A DNA stretch of 64,000 nt from Pasteurella sp030783905. GTDB taxonomy: Bacteria; Pseudomonadota; Gammaproteobacteria; Enterobacterales; Pasteurellaceae. The translations under genes were made by a program, and so were the position numbers. Shown here piece by piece: positions 45,492 through 55,178 of this stretch. Within the stretch, counting starts at the first letter, position 1, and every line of letters starts with the position of its first letter. The notes beneath the pieces are model-generated. The model ran no database searches. It was given only the letters and a program-made list of their open reading frames with translations, and had not been told where the DNA came from. The stretch covers positions 1,364,001-1,428,000 of the forward strand of contig CP182107.1 in assembly GCA_051122655.1 (NCBI GenBank), written 5' to 3'.

Positions 45492-46136
45492 ATGGCTTAT
45501 ACACTACCAGAATTAGGCTATGCCTACGATGCATTAGAACCACATTTTGATGCAATGACCATGGAAATTCACCATTCTAAACATCACCAAACTTATGTTA
45601 ACAATGCGAATGCCGCATTAGAAAATTTACCGGAATTAGCTCAAGGTTGCCCAGGTCAATTATTAAGTAAATTGGCAGAAGTGCCGGCAGATAAATTTAC
45701 GGCAATCCGTAATAATGTGGGCGGACACTTAAATCATACTTTGTTCTGGAAAGGCTTGAAAAAAGGCACCACTTTACAAGGCGCATTAAAAGAGGCCATC
45801 GTGCGCGATTTCGGTTCTGTGGAAGCATTCCAAGCAGAATTTGAAAAAGCTGCCGCCACTCGTTTCGGTTCAGGTTGGGCATGGTTAGTGTTACAAGAAA
45901 ACGGTAAATTAGCCGTCGTATCCACCGCGAACCAAGATTCACCTGTGATGGGTAAAGAGATCGCAGGTTGCGAAGGCTATCCATTATTAGGCTTGGATGT
46001 TTGGGAACACGCTTATTACTTAAAATTCCAAAACCGCCGTCCAGATTATATTAAAGAATTTTGGCACGTCGTAAACTGGGATTTCGTAGCAGAACGCTTT
46101 GAGAAAAAAGCGGAACATTGTAACTGTGCAAAATAA
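45492..46136 (+). CDS. sodA: Superoxide dismutase, manganese type
   Basis: Dismutates superoxide in the cytoplasm. 214 residues starting MAYTLPELGYAYDALEPHFD, with AAAGGAAA 6 bases before the ATG; a longer frame to 45408 is not used. Metal ligands lie in MEIHHSKHHQTY, GGHLNHTLFW and DVWEHAYYLKFQN. The GSGWAWLVL stretch and overall pattern fit the Mn enzyme, although the Mn/Fe choice cannot be proved from sequence. A terminator follows directly. Confidence 0.95.
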   Translation: MAYTLPELGYAYDALEPHFDAMTMEIHHSKHHQTYVNNANAALENLPELAQGCPGQLLSKLAEVPADKFTAIRNNVGGHLNHTLFWKGLKKGTTLQGALKEAIVRDFGSVEAFQAEFEKAAATRFGSGWAWLVLQENGKLAVVSTANQDSPVMGKEIAGCEGYPLLGLDVWEHAYYLKFQNRRPDYIKEFWHVVNWDFVAERFEKKAEHCNCAK

Positions 46137-46143
46137 TTTTACT

Positions 46144-46167
46144 CTCCCCTCAATCGAGGGGAGTTTT
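46144..46167 (+). terminator. Terminator of sodA
   Basis: CTCCCCTC and GAGGGGAG form a perfect GC-rich 8-bp stem with a 4-base loop, followed by TTTT. Confidence 0.92.
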
Positions 46168-46213
46168 CTGTCTTCCGCCTTTAATACGTCGCTACTGTAC
46201 TTTTTTTCAATTT

Positions 46214-46229
46214 TATGAGAAAGATCACA
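46214..46229 (+). promoter_or_regulatory. CRP-like site upstream of cpdB
   Basis: TATGA-GAAAGA-TCACA matches the CRP consensus TGTGA-N6-TCACA at nine of ten positions. It lies about 100 bases upstream of the cpdB start, a plausible activator position. Confidence 0.55.
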
Positions 46230-46318
46230 ATCTGAACAAATAAAACACTAGAGCAAAATCTCGACATTTTCTAAAATAAATTCCCCCCTAATGTATTTAT
46301 ATTTCCAAGAAAGGAGTT

Positions 46319-48292
46319 ATGATGGATAGACGACGTTTTCTACAATTAGGTGCATGCAGTATCTTAACCTTTACCGCGGCTAAATATACCTTTGCTACCC
46401 CACAAAATTCAGCCTCACTACGTATTATTGCAACCACTGATTTACATAGTTTCTTAACTGATTTTGATTACTATAAAGATGCCCCAACGGAAAAATTTGG
46501 CTTTACTCGTGCAGCCTCTTTAATTCGCCAAGCTCGTCATGAAGTCAAGAATTCCGTCTTGGTGGATAATGGTGATTTAATTCAAGGTAACCCGATTGCC
46601 GACTATCAAGCCGCTAAAGGCTATAAAGAAGGTAAACTGAATCCCGCGATTGAAGTGCTCAATGCGATGAAATATGACGTAGGCACTCTAGGTAACCATG
46701 AATTCAATTATGGCTTAAAATATTTAGATGATGCCATTGCAGAAGCCAACTTCCCTATCATCAATGCCAATGTAGTAAAAGCAGATTCTGGTGAACCGCG
46801 CTACCAACCTTATGTGATCCAAGAGAAAGGGGTCATGGACGCCAATGGTCACTTGCAAATTATCAAAATTGGCTATATTGGTTTCGTACCACCACAAGTG
46901 ATGGTGTGGGATAAAGCGCATCTAGACGGACATGTTGTCGCCCATGATATTAAGAAAACTGCCGAAAAATATGTGCCAGAATTAAAAGCAAAAGGGGCAG
47001 AGATTATCATCGCTCTTGCCCACACAGGTCCTTCTGATGAACCTTATAAAGAAGGGGCAGAAAATTCCGCCTTCTATCTTGCCGATGTCAAAGGCATTGA
47101 TGCGGTCATTTTCGGTCACTCACACCGTTTATTCCCAAATAAAGAATTTGCTCAATCACCAAATGTGGATATTGAAAAAGGAACGGTAAAAGGGATTCCT
47201 GAAAGTATGGCGGGTTATTGGGGTAATAATATCAGTGTGGTCGATTTAGCGCTTGCCCAACACGGGGATAAATGGGTTGTGGTGGATGGTAAAGCCGAAC
47301 TTCGTCCAATTTATGACAATGAGAAAAAAGTCGCGATTGCCCAACCTGACGATGAAATGAATGCCATTCTAGCACCAGTACATGATGCAACCCGTCAATT
47401 CGTTTCACAACCAATTGGTAAAGCCACGGATAACATGTTCAGTTATCTTGCTTTAGTACAAGATGATCCAACAGTCCAAATCGTCAACCAAGCGCAACGG
47501 GCTTACGCAGAAAATGTCGTGAAAAACGTGCCAGAACTTGCGGGGTTACCGGTGTTAAGTGCAGGGGCACCTTTCAAAGCGGGTGGCCGTAAAAATGACC
47601 CAACGGGTTATACCGAAGTGGATAAAGGGGAATTAACCTTCCGTAATGCAGCAGACTTGTATTTGTATCCAAACACCTTAGTGATTGTAAAAGTCAGCGG
47701 TGCGGAATTAAAAGAGTGGTTAGAATGCAGTGCAGGAATGTTTAAACAAATCGATCCAAACAATCAACAAGCGCAAAGTTTGTTAGATTGGAGCGGTTTC
47801 CGTACCTATAATTTTGACGTGATCGACGGTGTACAATATCAATTCGACATCACGAAACCCGCGCGTTATGATGGCGATTGTAAATTAATCAATGCGCAAT
47901 CTGAACGTGTGGTTAACTTAACCTACCAAGGTAAACCGGTTGATCCAAAAGCAGAGTTCTTAATTGCGACTAATAACTACCGTGCGTATAGTGCGAAATT
48001 CCCAGGAACCGGTGATAAACATATCGTATTTGCTGCACCAGATGAAAACCGTCAAATCTTGGCAAACTACATCAGCGCAGAAAGCCAAGCACACGGCCAA
48101 GTCAGCCCAAGCGCAGATAAAAACTGGCGTATTGCTCCTATCGCAAGCAAAGCGAAATTGGATATCCGTTTTGAAACCTCACCAAGTGAAAAAGCCAAAC
48201 ACTTTATCCAAGAAAAAGCACAATATCCAATGACTTATGTCGGTACAGATGAAGTGGGCTTTGCAATATATCAAGTGGATTTAAGTCAATAA
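46319..48292 (+). CDS. cpdB: 2',3'-cyclic-nucleotide 2'-phosphodiesterase/3'-nucleotidase
   Basis: A 657-residue periplasmic enzyme that opens 2',3'-cyclic nucleotides and removes the 3'-phosphate, providing nucleosides. The N-terminus MMDRRRFLQLGACSILTFTAA has a twin-arginine-like export motif. The metallophosphatase domain shows TTDLHSFLTDFDYYKD, DNGDLIQGNP, GNHEFNYG and FGHSHRLF. The C-terminal 5'-nucleotidase domain includes ATNNYRAYSAKFPGTGD. AAGGAG lies just before two adjacent ATGs, and either may be used. A CRP-like site upstream fits catabolite control. Confidence 0.95.
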   Translation: MMDRRRFLQLGACSILTFTAAKYTFATPQNSASLRIIATTDLHSFLTDFDYYKDAPTEKFGFTRAASLIRQARHEVKNSVLVDNGDLIQGNPIADYQAAKGYKEGKLNPAIEVLNAMKYDVGTLGNHEFNYGLKYLDDAIAEANFPIINANVVKADSGEPRYQPYVIQEKGVMDANGHLQIIKIGYIGFVPPQVMVWDKAHLDGHVVAHDIKKTAEKYVPELKAKGAEIIIALAHTGPSDEPYKEGAENSAFYLADVKGIDAVIFGHSHRLFPNKEFAQSPNVDIEKGTVKGIPESMAGYWGNNISVVDLALAQHGDKWVVVDGKAELRPIYDNEKKVAIAQPDDEMNAILAPVHDATRQFVSQPIGKATDNMFSYLALVQDDPTVQIVNQAQRAYAENVVKNVPELAGLPVLSAGAPFKAGGRKNDPTGYTEVDKGELTFRNAADLYLYPNTLVIVKVSGAELKEWLECSAGMFKQIDPNNQQAQSLLDWSGFRTYNFDVIDGVQYQFDITKPARYDGDCKLINAQSERVVNLTYQGKPVDPKAEFLIATNNYRAYSAKFPGTGDKHIVFAAPDENRQILANYISAESQAHGQVSPSADKNWRIAPIASKAKLDIRFETSPSEKAKHFIQEKAQYPMTYVGTDEVGFAIYQVDLSQ

Positions 48293-48310
48293 CCTTTGCA
48301 TCCAATAACC

Positions 48311-48345
48311 AAAAAGCAAAGTGTATCAATTACACTTTGCTTTTT
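48311..48345. terminator. Bidirectional terminator after cpdB
   Basis: AAAAAGCAAAGTGTA and TACACTTTGCTTTTT form a perfect 15-base inverted repeat with a 5-base loop, serving cpdB and the convergent methyltransferase gene. Confidence 0.95.
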
Positions 48346-48401
48346 TATGGGCAATCCCCTTCTCTCAATCGCACAAACGTGCGGTGATTTTTTAGCAAAT
48401 T

Positions 48402-48839
48402 TTAGAGCCAACGTCTCACTTTCCGCTTATAGTTTAAATAGTCTTCCCCAAACAGCTTTTCTAACTGTCTTTCCTCTGGTTTGATCTGGCATTGATTAAT
48501 ACAAAAGACAAAAACCATTAAAACAAGCACTGCACTTAAGCTACCTAGCCATAAACTCCAAGCTAACAATAATAAGGCTAAACTCAAATACATCGGATTG
48601 CGACTAAATTGATAAATACCGCGGACCACTAAAACACTGGTTTTGTCTAATCGAATGGGATCAACGCTAGTTTTCACTTGCCAAAATTGCCATAAACTGC
48701 CCCAACCCATTAACCCACTGATCAAAATGCATAGCCCAACTAGCCACTCATAACGGGGGAATTGATAAAGGGGAGGCATCCACCACATCACCACTGCACA
48801 AGCAAGGACAATCACCGGAGGGGGAATGCGTATTGTCAT
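48402..48839 (-). CDS. Integral-membrane methyltransferase-like protein (isoprenylcysteine carboxyl methyltransferase family)
   Basis: A 145-residue membrane protein with about four helices. The C-terminal motif GIYQFSRNPMYLSLALLLL followed by KPEERQLEKLFGEDYLNYKRKVRRWL is the SAM-binding signature shared by ICMT and phospholipid methyltransferases: RNPMY, then EE, then YxxYxxxVxRW. The bacterial substrate is unknown. AAGGAGTG precedes the ATG. Probably transcribed alone. Confidence 0.85.
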   Translation of the reverse strand: MTIRIPPPVIVLACAVVMWWMPPLYQFPRYEWLVGLCILISGLMGWGSLWQFWQVKTSVDPIRLDKTSVLVVRGIYQFSRNPMYLSLALLLLAWSLWLGSLSAVLVLMVFVFCINQCQIKPEERQLEKLFGEDYLNYKRKVRRWL

Positions 48840-49010
48840 AAGACACTCCTTATGTCGCGTAGTTTGTTTTCACCACGCTAATCCAATTTTTACTATCAAA
48901 TAAGGTATGCTCAATCAACTCAACCGACAAAGAGGTGTTACCCACATACATCTTCAAAAGACACATAATCCACTCTTTACCAGACCATTTCCTGACTTGA
49001 AAATGAAAAA

Positions 49011-49039
49011 AAGGCTTGGGAAAAATCATCCCAAGCCTT
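49011..49039 (-). terminator. Terminator of the rlmN-yfgM gene block
   Basis: AAGGCTTGGGA and TCCCAAGCCTT form a perfect 11-bp stem with a 7-base loop; read on the minus strand it is followed by TTTTTTTCATTTTC. It sits 11 bases after the yfgM stop. Confidence 0.93.
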
Positions 49040-49049
49040 TCAAGCAAAC

Positions 49050-49661
49050 TTATAAATTATTCAACCGCACTTGTAACCACTGTGCTTCTAATGGTGACGC
49101 ATGATTTAACGCTTGTTGATAACGGGCTTTTGCGGCCTCTTTATCGCCTTTAGCTAATAAAATATCACCAATCAGGAGATTTTTACGGCTATCCCAACTG
49201 TTTTCTTTCACCTGTTTTAAGCTGTCTAATGCCATATCGAACGCTTGCTGTTGGAACTGAACAGAGGCCAAACGTAATGCTGTAATGGAGGATAAGTTTT
49301 CATCTGTTGATTGCGCTAACGCTTGCGTTAAAGATTGCTCTGCTTGGGCAAACTCACCTTTTTCAACCTCCATTTTGGCCTTTTCCAACAAGGCTAAAAC
49401 GGCATAACTGGTTTTGCTATTCGCTTGGACAAACTGCTCAATTTGGGCACTTTTGCTAGCGAGATCGGCGGTGTTATACAGTGCTTGTTCATACTGTGCT
49501 GAAGTTTGTTGGCTTTTATTCAGCTGATAGCTTTGCCAGTAATTCCAACCGAACACCCCAGCAAATGCAATGATTAACGAGGCAATTAGGCTTTTATAAT
49601 TTTCTTTCCACCAAGTTTTAATCTCGTTTAGCTCTTGTTCTTCTTCCGCAGTATAAGCCAT
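49050..49661 (-). CDS. yfgM: YfgM-family SecYEG-associated TPR protein
   Basis: A 203-residue inner-membrane protein, one N-terminal helix (SLIASLIIAFAGVFGWNYW) and a periplasmic TPR-like domain. In E. coli YfgM associates with the SecYEG translocon and the chaperone PpiD. The N-terminus MAYTAEEEQELNEIKTWWKEN is the family signature. It follows hisS by 18 bases in a conserved order. The end of the gene carries an uptake 9-mer (49064-49072). Confidence 0.92.
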   Translation of the reverse strand: MAYTAEEEQELNEIKTWWKENYKSLIASLIIAFAGVFGWNYWQSYQLNKSQQTSAQYEQALYNTADLASKSAQIEQFVQANSKTSYAVLALLEKAKMEVEKGEFAQAEQSLTQALAQSTDENLSSITALRLASVQFQQQAFDMALDSLKQVKENSWDSRKNLLIGDILLAKGDKEAAKARYQQALNHASPLEAQWLQVRLNNL

Positions 49662-49679
49662 TTTGCGTTTCCCTCTTGA

Positions 49680-50951
49680 TTAAAAATTATTCTTAATGTA
49701 AGCGACAATATCGCTCAATGCAAGTGTTTGTTGCTCCGCGCCACCCAGTAAGTGTTTCACCACAACTTGTTGATTTTTCACTTCACTTTCACCAATGACT
49801 AAGGCAAAAGTGGCGCCACTTTTATCCGCACGTTTAAATTGTTTCTTGAAGTTGCCGCCACTGCAATGGGTCATCACACGTAACGCTGGTAATTCGCTGC
49901 GTAGCATTTCAGCAAGCTGGAATGCCGCTAATGTTGCGCCTTCACCTTGATAAACAACATAAATATCCACCGCACTTGGCAAGCTGATAGTTTGATTCAC
50001 TTCTTGAACTAATAGCACTAAGCGCTCTAAGCCCATGGCAAAGCCCACACCTGTCGTCGCATGACCACCTAATTGCTCAACGAGACCGTCATAACGACCA
50101 CCACCGCACACTGTGCCTTGTGCCCCCAATGCTGTCGTGACCCACTCAAAAACCGTTTTATTGTAATAATCTAACCCACGCACCAATTTCGGGTTCACTT
50201 CATATTGAATCCCCACTGCATCCAATAACACACAAAGCTGAGCAAAGTGCTCTCGACTGTCTTCATCTAAATAATCTAATAATTTTGGTGCATCATTTAG
50301 CGCCTCTTGTAGTGCTTGGTTTTTGCTGTCTAAAATGCGTAGCGGATTTTTCTCTAAGCGTTCTTTTTCTTCTTCACTTAAAAGATCAGTATGTTGCTGC
50401 AAGAAGGCGACTAACGCAGCGCGGTAGTTCTGACGGGCTTCTAATGAACCAATCGAATTCAGCTGTAAAGTGACATGCTCAAAAATGCCTAATGCTTTCC
50501 ATAACCGTGCCGTTAACATAATCAGTTCAGCATCAATTTCTGGGTTAGGAATCCCGAACACTTCCACACCGGCTTGATGGAATTGGCGATAACGCCCTTT
50601 TTGTGGACGCTCATGACGGAACATCGGTCCCATATACCATAAACGTTGTTCTTGGTTATAAATCCAACCGTGTTCAATCGCTGCACGTACACAACCTGCG
50701 GTCCCTTCTGGACGCAAAGTTAATTGCTCATCGTTATCCCAAAAAGTGTACATTTCTTTGGATACTACATCGGTTACTTCACCGATCGCACGAGCAAATA
50801 ATGGCGTACTTTCGACAACTGGCATACGCACTTCAGAATAACCATAATTTTGTAAAACTGACCGCACTTTTCCTTCGACCCATTGCCATAATGGGCTTTC
50901 CGTTGGGGAACAATCATTCATACCACGAATTGCTTGAATTGTTTTTGCCAC
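49680..50951 (-). CDS. hisS: Histidine-tRNA ligase, GTG start
   Basis: Charges tRNA-His. 423 residues, class II synthetase. The motif 2 region MFRHERPQKGRYRQFHQ and the histidine motifs LVRGLDYYNKTVFEWV and GGGRYDGLVEQLGG are present, as is the C-terminal anticodon-binding domain. Initiation is at GTG 50951 (GTG GCA AAA), with AGGACAG upstream. Contains two uptake 9-mers (49969-49977, 50861-50869). Confidence 0.98.
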   Translation of the reverse strand: MAKTIQAIRGMNDCSPTESPLWQWVEGKVRSVLQNYGYSEVRMPVVESTPLFARAIGEVTDVVSKEMYTFWDNDEQLTLRPEGTAGCVRAAIEHGWIYNQEQRLWYMGPMFRHERPQKGRYRQFHQAGVEVFGIPNPEIDAELIMLTARLWKALGIFEHVTLQLNSIGSLEARQNYRAALVAFLQQHTDLLSEEEKERLEKNPLRILDSKNQALQEALNDAPKLLDYLDEDSREHFAQLCVLLDAVGIQYEVNPKLVRGLDYYNKTVFEWVTTALGAQGTVCGGGRYDGLVEQLGGHATTGVGFAMGLERLVLLVQEVNQTISLPSAVDIYVVYQGEGATLAAFQLAEMLRSELPALRVMTHCSGGNFKKQFKRADKSGATFALVIGESEVKNQQVVVKHLLGGAEQQTLALSDIVAYIKNNF

Positions 50952-50979
50952 AATACTGTCCTATTTTTCTTTTGTTATT

Positions 50980-52083
50980 TTAAATAATTCGATTTTTGGG
51001 ATCTTGCGCCGCCACTTTGGCGCGAATTTTTGCTTCTAACTGATTGATTAAATCATCATTATCAAAGCGTTCTTTTTGGCGTTCACCGTCTAAATAATAG
51101 CCGCTTTTTTTATTCCCACCGGTCACCCCTAAATCAGAAACAAGGGCTTCACCCGGGCCATTCACCACACAGCCAATAATGGATACATCCATTGGCGTAA
51201 TAATATCTTCTAAGCGTTGCTCAAGGGCGTTCACCGTACCAATCACATCAAATTCTTGACGGGAACAGGTTGGGCAAGCAATGAAATTAATACCGCGAGA
51301 ACGAATACGCAATGATTTTAAAATATCAAAGCCCACTTTGATTTCTTCCACGGGATCGGCCGCAAGTGAAATACGCAAAGTATCACCAATGCCTTCGGCT
51401 AAAAGCATACCTAAACCCACCGCACTTTTTACTGCTCCCGCACGAAAACCACCCGCTTCGGTAATGCCTAAATGCAATGGCTGTTTGATGGCTTTCGCCA
51501 ATAAGCGATAGGATTCGACTGCTAAAAACACATCTGATGCCTTCACGCTGACCTTAAACTGATCAAAATTAAGACGATCTAAAATTTCTACATGACGCAA
51601 TGCCGACTCTAATAACGCTTCAGGCGTCGGTTCACCATATTTTTCTTGTAAATCTTTTTCTAAAGATCCCGCATTGACGCCAATACGGATGGGAATATTT
51701 TTATCTCTGGCACAGTCCACCACCGCACGAATACGATCTTCACGGCCAATATTACCTGGATTAATTCGTAAACAGTCCACACCATATTCTGCGACTTTTA
51801 ACGCAATGCGATAGTCAAAATGAATATCCGCGACTAAAGGCACATTCACTTGTTGCTTGATGAACTTAAATGCTTCCGCCGCATCCATTGTAGGCACCGA
51901 AACACGGACAATATCCGCACCGACACGTTCAAGTGCTTTAATTTGTGCTACGGTTGCCTCTACATCAGTCGTTCGCGTATTGGTCATAGATTGCACGGCA
52001 ATAGGTGCATCCCCACCAATTGGCACATTCCCCACATAGATCTTGGTTGATTCTCTGCGTTTAATCGTTGGTTTGGCTAACAT
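50980..52083 (-). CDS. ispG: 4-hydroxy-3-methylbut-2-enyl diphosphate synthase
   Basis: Converts MEcPP to HMBPP in the MEP isoprenoid pathway, using a [4Fe-4S] cluster. 367 residues. Starts with a TIM barrel (PIAVQSMTNTRTTDVEATV); the cluster cysteines sit in ACPTCSRQEFDV and GCVVNGPGEA of the C-terminal domain. An uptake 9-mer is at 51419-51427. It lies between rodZ and hisS in the usual order. Confidence 0.98.
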   Translation of the reverse strand: MLAKPTIKRRESTKIYVGNVPIGGDAPIAVQSMTNTRTTDVEATVAQIKALERVGADIVRVSVPTMDAAEAFKFIKQQVNVPLVADIHFDYRIALKVAEYGVDCLRINPGNIGREDRIRAVVDCARDKNIPIRIGVNAGSLEKDLQEKYGEPTPEALLESALRHVEILDRLNFDQFKVSVKASDVFLAVESYRLLAKAIKQPLHLGITEAGGFRAGAVKSAVGLGMLLAEGIGDTLRISLAADPVEEIKVGFDILKSLRIRSRGINFIACPTCSRQEFDVIGTVNALEQRLEDIITPMDVSIIGCVVNGPGEALVSDLGVTGGNKKSGYYLDGERQKERFDNDDLINQLEAKIRAKVAAQDPKNRII

Positions 52084-52112
52084 AATTGTATTTGTAACCT
52101 TTCTCTTCCACT

Positions 52113-53063
52113 TTACTGTGGTAATTTAAATCTGGCGACGCGACCATCTACTTTAAGCGGATAGTCTTCACCTTTATAGGTGATCTTAACATTTGCTGGC
52201 GCACCGATGATAAGTGAATAAGTCACGCCCTCATTAAACGTCAACACATCACCTTGTTTATATTCTTTTTGTGCAAGTACCTTGCCGCTGTCATTTTGCA
52301 CACTAATCCAACACCCGCCAGTCACTTCAATATGTAATTCATCTGTAGTAGACGAGGCTGTCTCAGTTGAAACAAGCGGATTAACATTTTTCTCATCTAA
52401 TTTATTCATCTCGGCTTTTAACACTTCTGCAGATGTAATCGGTGCTTCATTTAATGGTGTAATAGTCACAGGGACGGCTGTTGCAGAAACGCTCGGCTCA
52501 ACAGGTGTGAGTGTTGGCGGAGCGATTTCATTCGCACTTTGTGTATGACTTGTCGATGAAGAAGGCATTAATGTGGTATTTGGCACCAACGTATTTTGTG
52601 GCGTGGTTTCAACATAGTTTTGGACTAAACTCTCGCGCTCTGCATTAGACTGGGTATAGTTTTCCCACCACCATAGACCCGTCATACCTGCCACAATCAC
52701 TACAACCAGTAGACTTAACCAACCAATCCAATGGTTATGTGAGGAATAATTATTGACCGCTCTCGTCGCACGTGCATTTTTGCCCAAGTCATTTTTATGA
52801 TCCTCACCAAAACTAGCATGTACCCACACGGATTCTGGTAATTTTAGGAATTTCGCATAACTGCGAACGTAACCTCGCATAAAAGTAGCGGGAATAGATT
52901 TTTGTGCAAACTGATTTGTTTCGATCAATTGCAAAATAGACGGTCTAAGCGAGATTTTTTTAGAAACATCTTCAATGGAAAGCTGTTGTGCTTCGCGTGC
53001 CTGGCGGAATTGTTCACCAAGCGTAAGCGCTTTTTCCTCAATAGTATTTGTTGCAGTATTCAT
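52113..53063 (-). CDS. rodZ: RodZ, cytoskeleton and cell-shape protein
   Basis: A 316-residue bitopic membrane protein that links MreB to the cell-wall elongation machinery. N-terminal Cro-like HTH domain (LGEQFRQAREAQQLSIEDVSKKISLRPSILQLIE), one membrane helix near residues 110-130 (WIGWLSLLVVVIVAGMTGLWWW), a low-complexity Ser/Thr/Pro linker and a C-terminal DUF4115 beta domain (VTGGCWISVQNDSGKVLAQKE). It is in the ispG-rodZ-pilW arrangement typical of the gammaproteobacteria. Confidence 0.94.
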   Translation of the reverse strand: MNTATNTIEEKALTLGEQFRQAREAQQLSIEDVSKKISLRPSILQLIETNQFAQKSIPATFMRGYVRSYAKFLKLPESVWVHASFGEDHKNDLGKNARATRAVNNYSSHNHWIGWLSLLVVVIVAGMTGLWWWENYTQSNAERESLVQNYVETTPQNTLVPNTTLMPSSSTSHTQSANEIAPPTLTPVEPSVSATAVPVTITPLNEAPITSAEVLKAEMNKLDEKNVNPLVSTETASSTTDELHIEVTGGCWISVQNDSGKVLAQKEYKQGDVLTFNEGVTYSLIIGAPANVKITYKGEDYPLKVDGRVARFKLPQ

Positions 53064-53184
53064 TTCACACCATCTCTTTACACAAAACTCAAAGGGTAAA
53101 GTTTAAAGTTGTACAGGGGCTTTTGCAATAGCTATTCGATAGATAAGCCACTGGAAAAAGTGTTTTTCTGTATTTTACGCTGAG

Positions 53185-53730
53185 TTACTGGATATCTGGT
53201 GGAAATTTTTTTGCTCTATTGGCATCAAACTGCATTAAACGTTGCAAATGTTGTTGATAGCGAACGGGATCTCGGGCGAAGGAAGCACACCAAACCAAGT
53301 TTTCATAGGTATCGGCATGTTGATAATAATGAGGGGCGTTTAATGCCTGAGAAAATAGCTTGTAAGCTTGTTCAAACTCACCTTGTTGACATAAAAATGT
53401 CCCATAGTTATTCAATACATCGCCCTGATGGCTATCCAAATTTATAGCCTTTTCATAAGCCTGACGGGCCAATTCAAGCTGATCTTGCTTTTGATACAGG
53501 TAGGCTAATGCCGCATGCGATAAATAATAATTCGGTGCGTAAGACATGGCTTTATCAAAGTTCTGCTTTGCTCGCGCAAAATCCTGTTGTAGCAAATAAC
53601 CTAAGCCTAATTCAATTCTGGCTTTTGCCGCCTCACGCGGTTCAAAACTTTTGTTCTCTTGCTGACTGACACAGGCAGAAAGGAAAAGAGAAAAAATGCT
53701 TGCTATCCATACTTGTAAAATGCGTGTCAT
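53185..53730 (-). CDS. pilW: PilW/PilF-type TPR lipoprotein
   Basis: A 181-residue outer-membrane lipoprotein: MTRILQVWIASIFSLFLSAC with an LSAC lipobox, then tetratricopeptide repeats (ARIELGLGYLLQQDFARAKQ and LSHAALAYLYQKQDQLELAR). Relatives are pilotins that help assemble the PilQ secretin of type IV pili, and pilus machinery is also needed for DNA uptake in this family. No other pilus gene is in the window. About 120 bases separate it from rodZ. Confidence 0.88.
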   Translation of the reverse strand: MTRILQVWIASIFSLFLSACVSQQENKSFEPREAAKARIELGLGYLLQQDFARAKQNFDKAMSYAPNYYLSHAALAYLYQKQDQLELARQAYEKAINLDSHQGDVLNNYGTFLCQQGEFEQAYKLFSQALNAPHYYQHADTYENLVWCASFARDPVRYQQHLQRLMQFDANRAKKFPPDIQ

Positions 53731-53769
53731 TTTTTCTCCTTCTGTTTACTTCACTCATTAAGCGACAAT

Positions 53770-54954
53770 TTAATGATTTCGTACCGCAATCTCTTGCCCA
53801 AATTGCTTTTTCTGTGCCGTCCGTTTCGTGCGGTCAATCACATCACCGGCTAATTGCCCGCAGGCGGCATCAATATCATCGCCACGGGTTTTACGCACAA
53901 TCACGGTGAACCCATATTCCATCAATGTTTTTTGGAAACGATCAATACGCGAGTTTGAGCTTTTCGCATAAGGGGCTTCTGGGAACGGATTCCACGGGAT
54001 CAAATTGATTTTACATGGGGTATTTTTTAATACTTGTGCTAATTGATGTGCGTGTTCCACGCCATCATTAACATGATCCAACATCACATATTCAATGGTC
54101 ACTTTACCGTGATTGGCATTCGACACGCTCAAATAACGATTTACCGAATCGATTAACATTTTGATGTTATATTTTTTATTGATTGGCACAATTTCATCAC
54201 GCAATGCATCGTTCGGTGCATGTAACGAGATCGCCAACGCCACATCAATCATTTCGCTTAATTTATCTAACGCAGGCACCACCCCCGAGGTAGATAGCGT
54301 CACACGGCGTTTTGATAAACCATACGCAAAATCATCCAACATGATTTCCATCGCTGGTACCACATTGGCCACATTTAATAATGGCTCACCCATGCCCATC
54401 ATCACCACGTTGGTGATCGGACGCACACCGGTTACTCCAAAGTTACCAATAATTTTTGACGCACGCCAAACTTGACCAATAATTTCCGACACCGTCAAGT
54501 TACGGTTAAAACCTTGTTGTGCAGTCGAACAGAACGTACAAGCCAACGCACAACCTACTTGTGAAGACACACACAAAGTTGCTCGATCGGCTTCGGGAAT
54601 ATACACCGTTTCCACTTGCTGATCGCCCACTTGCATTGCCCATTTAATGGTACCGTCAGCAGAACGTTGCTCCACCGCGACTTCAGGGGCTTTAATTTCA
54701 GCCACTTGTTTTAATTTATCTCTTAACTTCTTGTTAATATTGGTCATATTGTCGAAGTTATCTTCGCCAAAATGATAAATCCATTTCACTAGTTGATCGG
54801 CACGAAAGGGTTTTTCGCCCAATTCTTTAAAAAACTCACGCATCTGTTGGCGTGTTAAATTCATTAAGTTAATTTTTTTTGCTGGGTCGGTTGATAATTC
54901 AACTGTGTTGACTGTATTTGCTGCTTTTTCAGCACAGGTTTGTTGTTCTAACAT
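53770..54954 (-). CDS. rlmN: 23S rRNA/tRNA adenine-C2 methyltransferase
   Basis: A 394-residue radical-SAM enzyme that methylates A2503 of 23S rRNA and A37 of some tRNAs. The radical-SAM cluster motif is CALACTFCS. SQVGCALA and GMGEPLLNVANVV are typical, as is the C-terminal RKTRGDDIDAACGQLAG with a catalytic Cys. The N-terminus is a few residues longer than in E. coli. First gene of the rlmN-pilW-rodZ-ispG-hisS-yfgM block. Confidence 0.97.
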   Translation of the reverse strand: MLEQQTCAEKAANTVNTVELSTDPAKKINLMNLTRQQMREFFKELGEKPFRADQLVKWIYHFGEDNFDNMTNINKKLRDKLKQVAEIKAPEVAVEQRSADGTIKWAMQVGDQQVETVYIPEADRATLCVSSQVGCALACTFCSTAQQGFNRNLTVSEIIGQVWRASKIIGNFGVTGVRPITNVVMMGMGEPLLNVANVVPAMEIMLDDFAYGLSKRRVTLSTSGVVPALDKLSEMIDVALAISLHAPNDALRDEIVPINKKYNIKMLIDSVNRYLSVSNANHGKVTIEYVMLDHVNDGVEHAHQLAQVLKNTPCKINLIPWNPFPEAPYAKSSNSRIDRFQKTLMEYGFTVIVRKTRGDDIDAACGQLAGDVIDRTKRTAQKKQFGQEIAVRNH

Positions 54955-55178
54955 AACGCCTCGTTGTTACACATTGCGGCCTAGATAATCGCCTTTAAAA
55001 AATGAGTTGCGATTGTACAGAGTTAGTACGCATTAATCTAGCAATTTCGCCAAACTCTGTAAAAAAACACCGCACTTTTTTGCGTTCTGGATCGAGAAAG
55101 AAAAGCGAAAGACATAAAAGTGAGGCGGGTTGAATGAATACTTCCTTTGATTTAAAACTGATAGCCAAAATCAGGTAG

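Noticed and set aside
48850..49047. A 65-codon frame ending just before the methyltransferase gene
   Set aside because: It begins in the arm of the yfgM terminator hairpin and shows no recognisable motif. A remnant gene is conceivable but unsupported.
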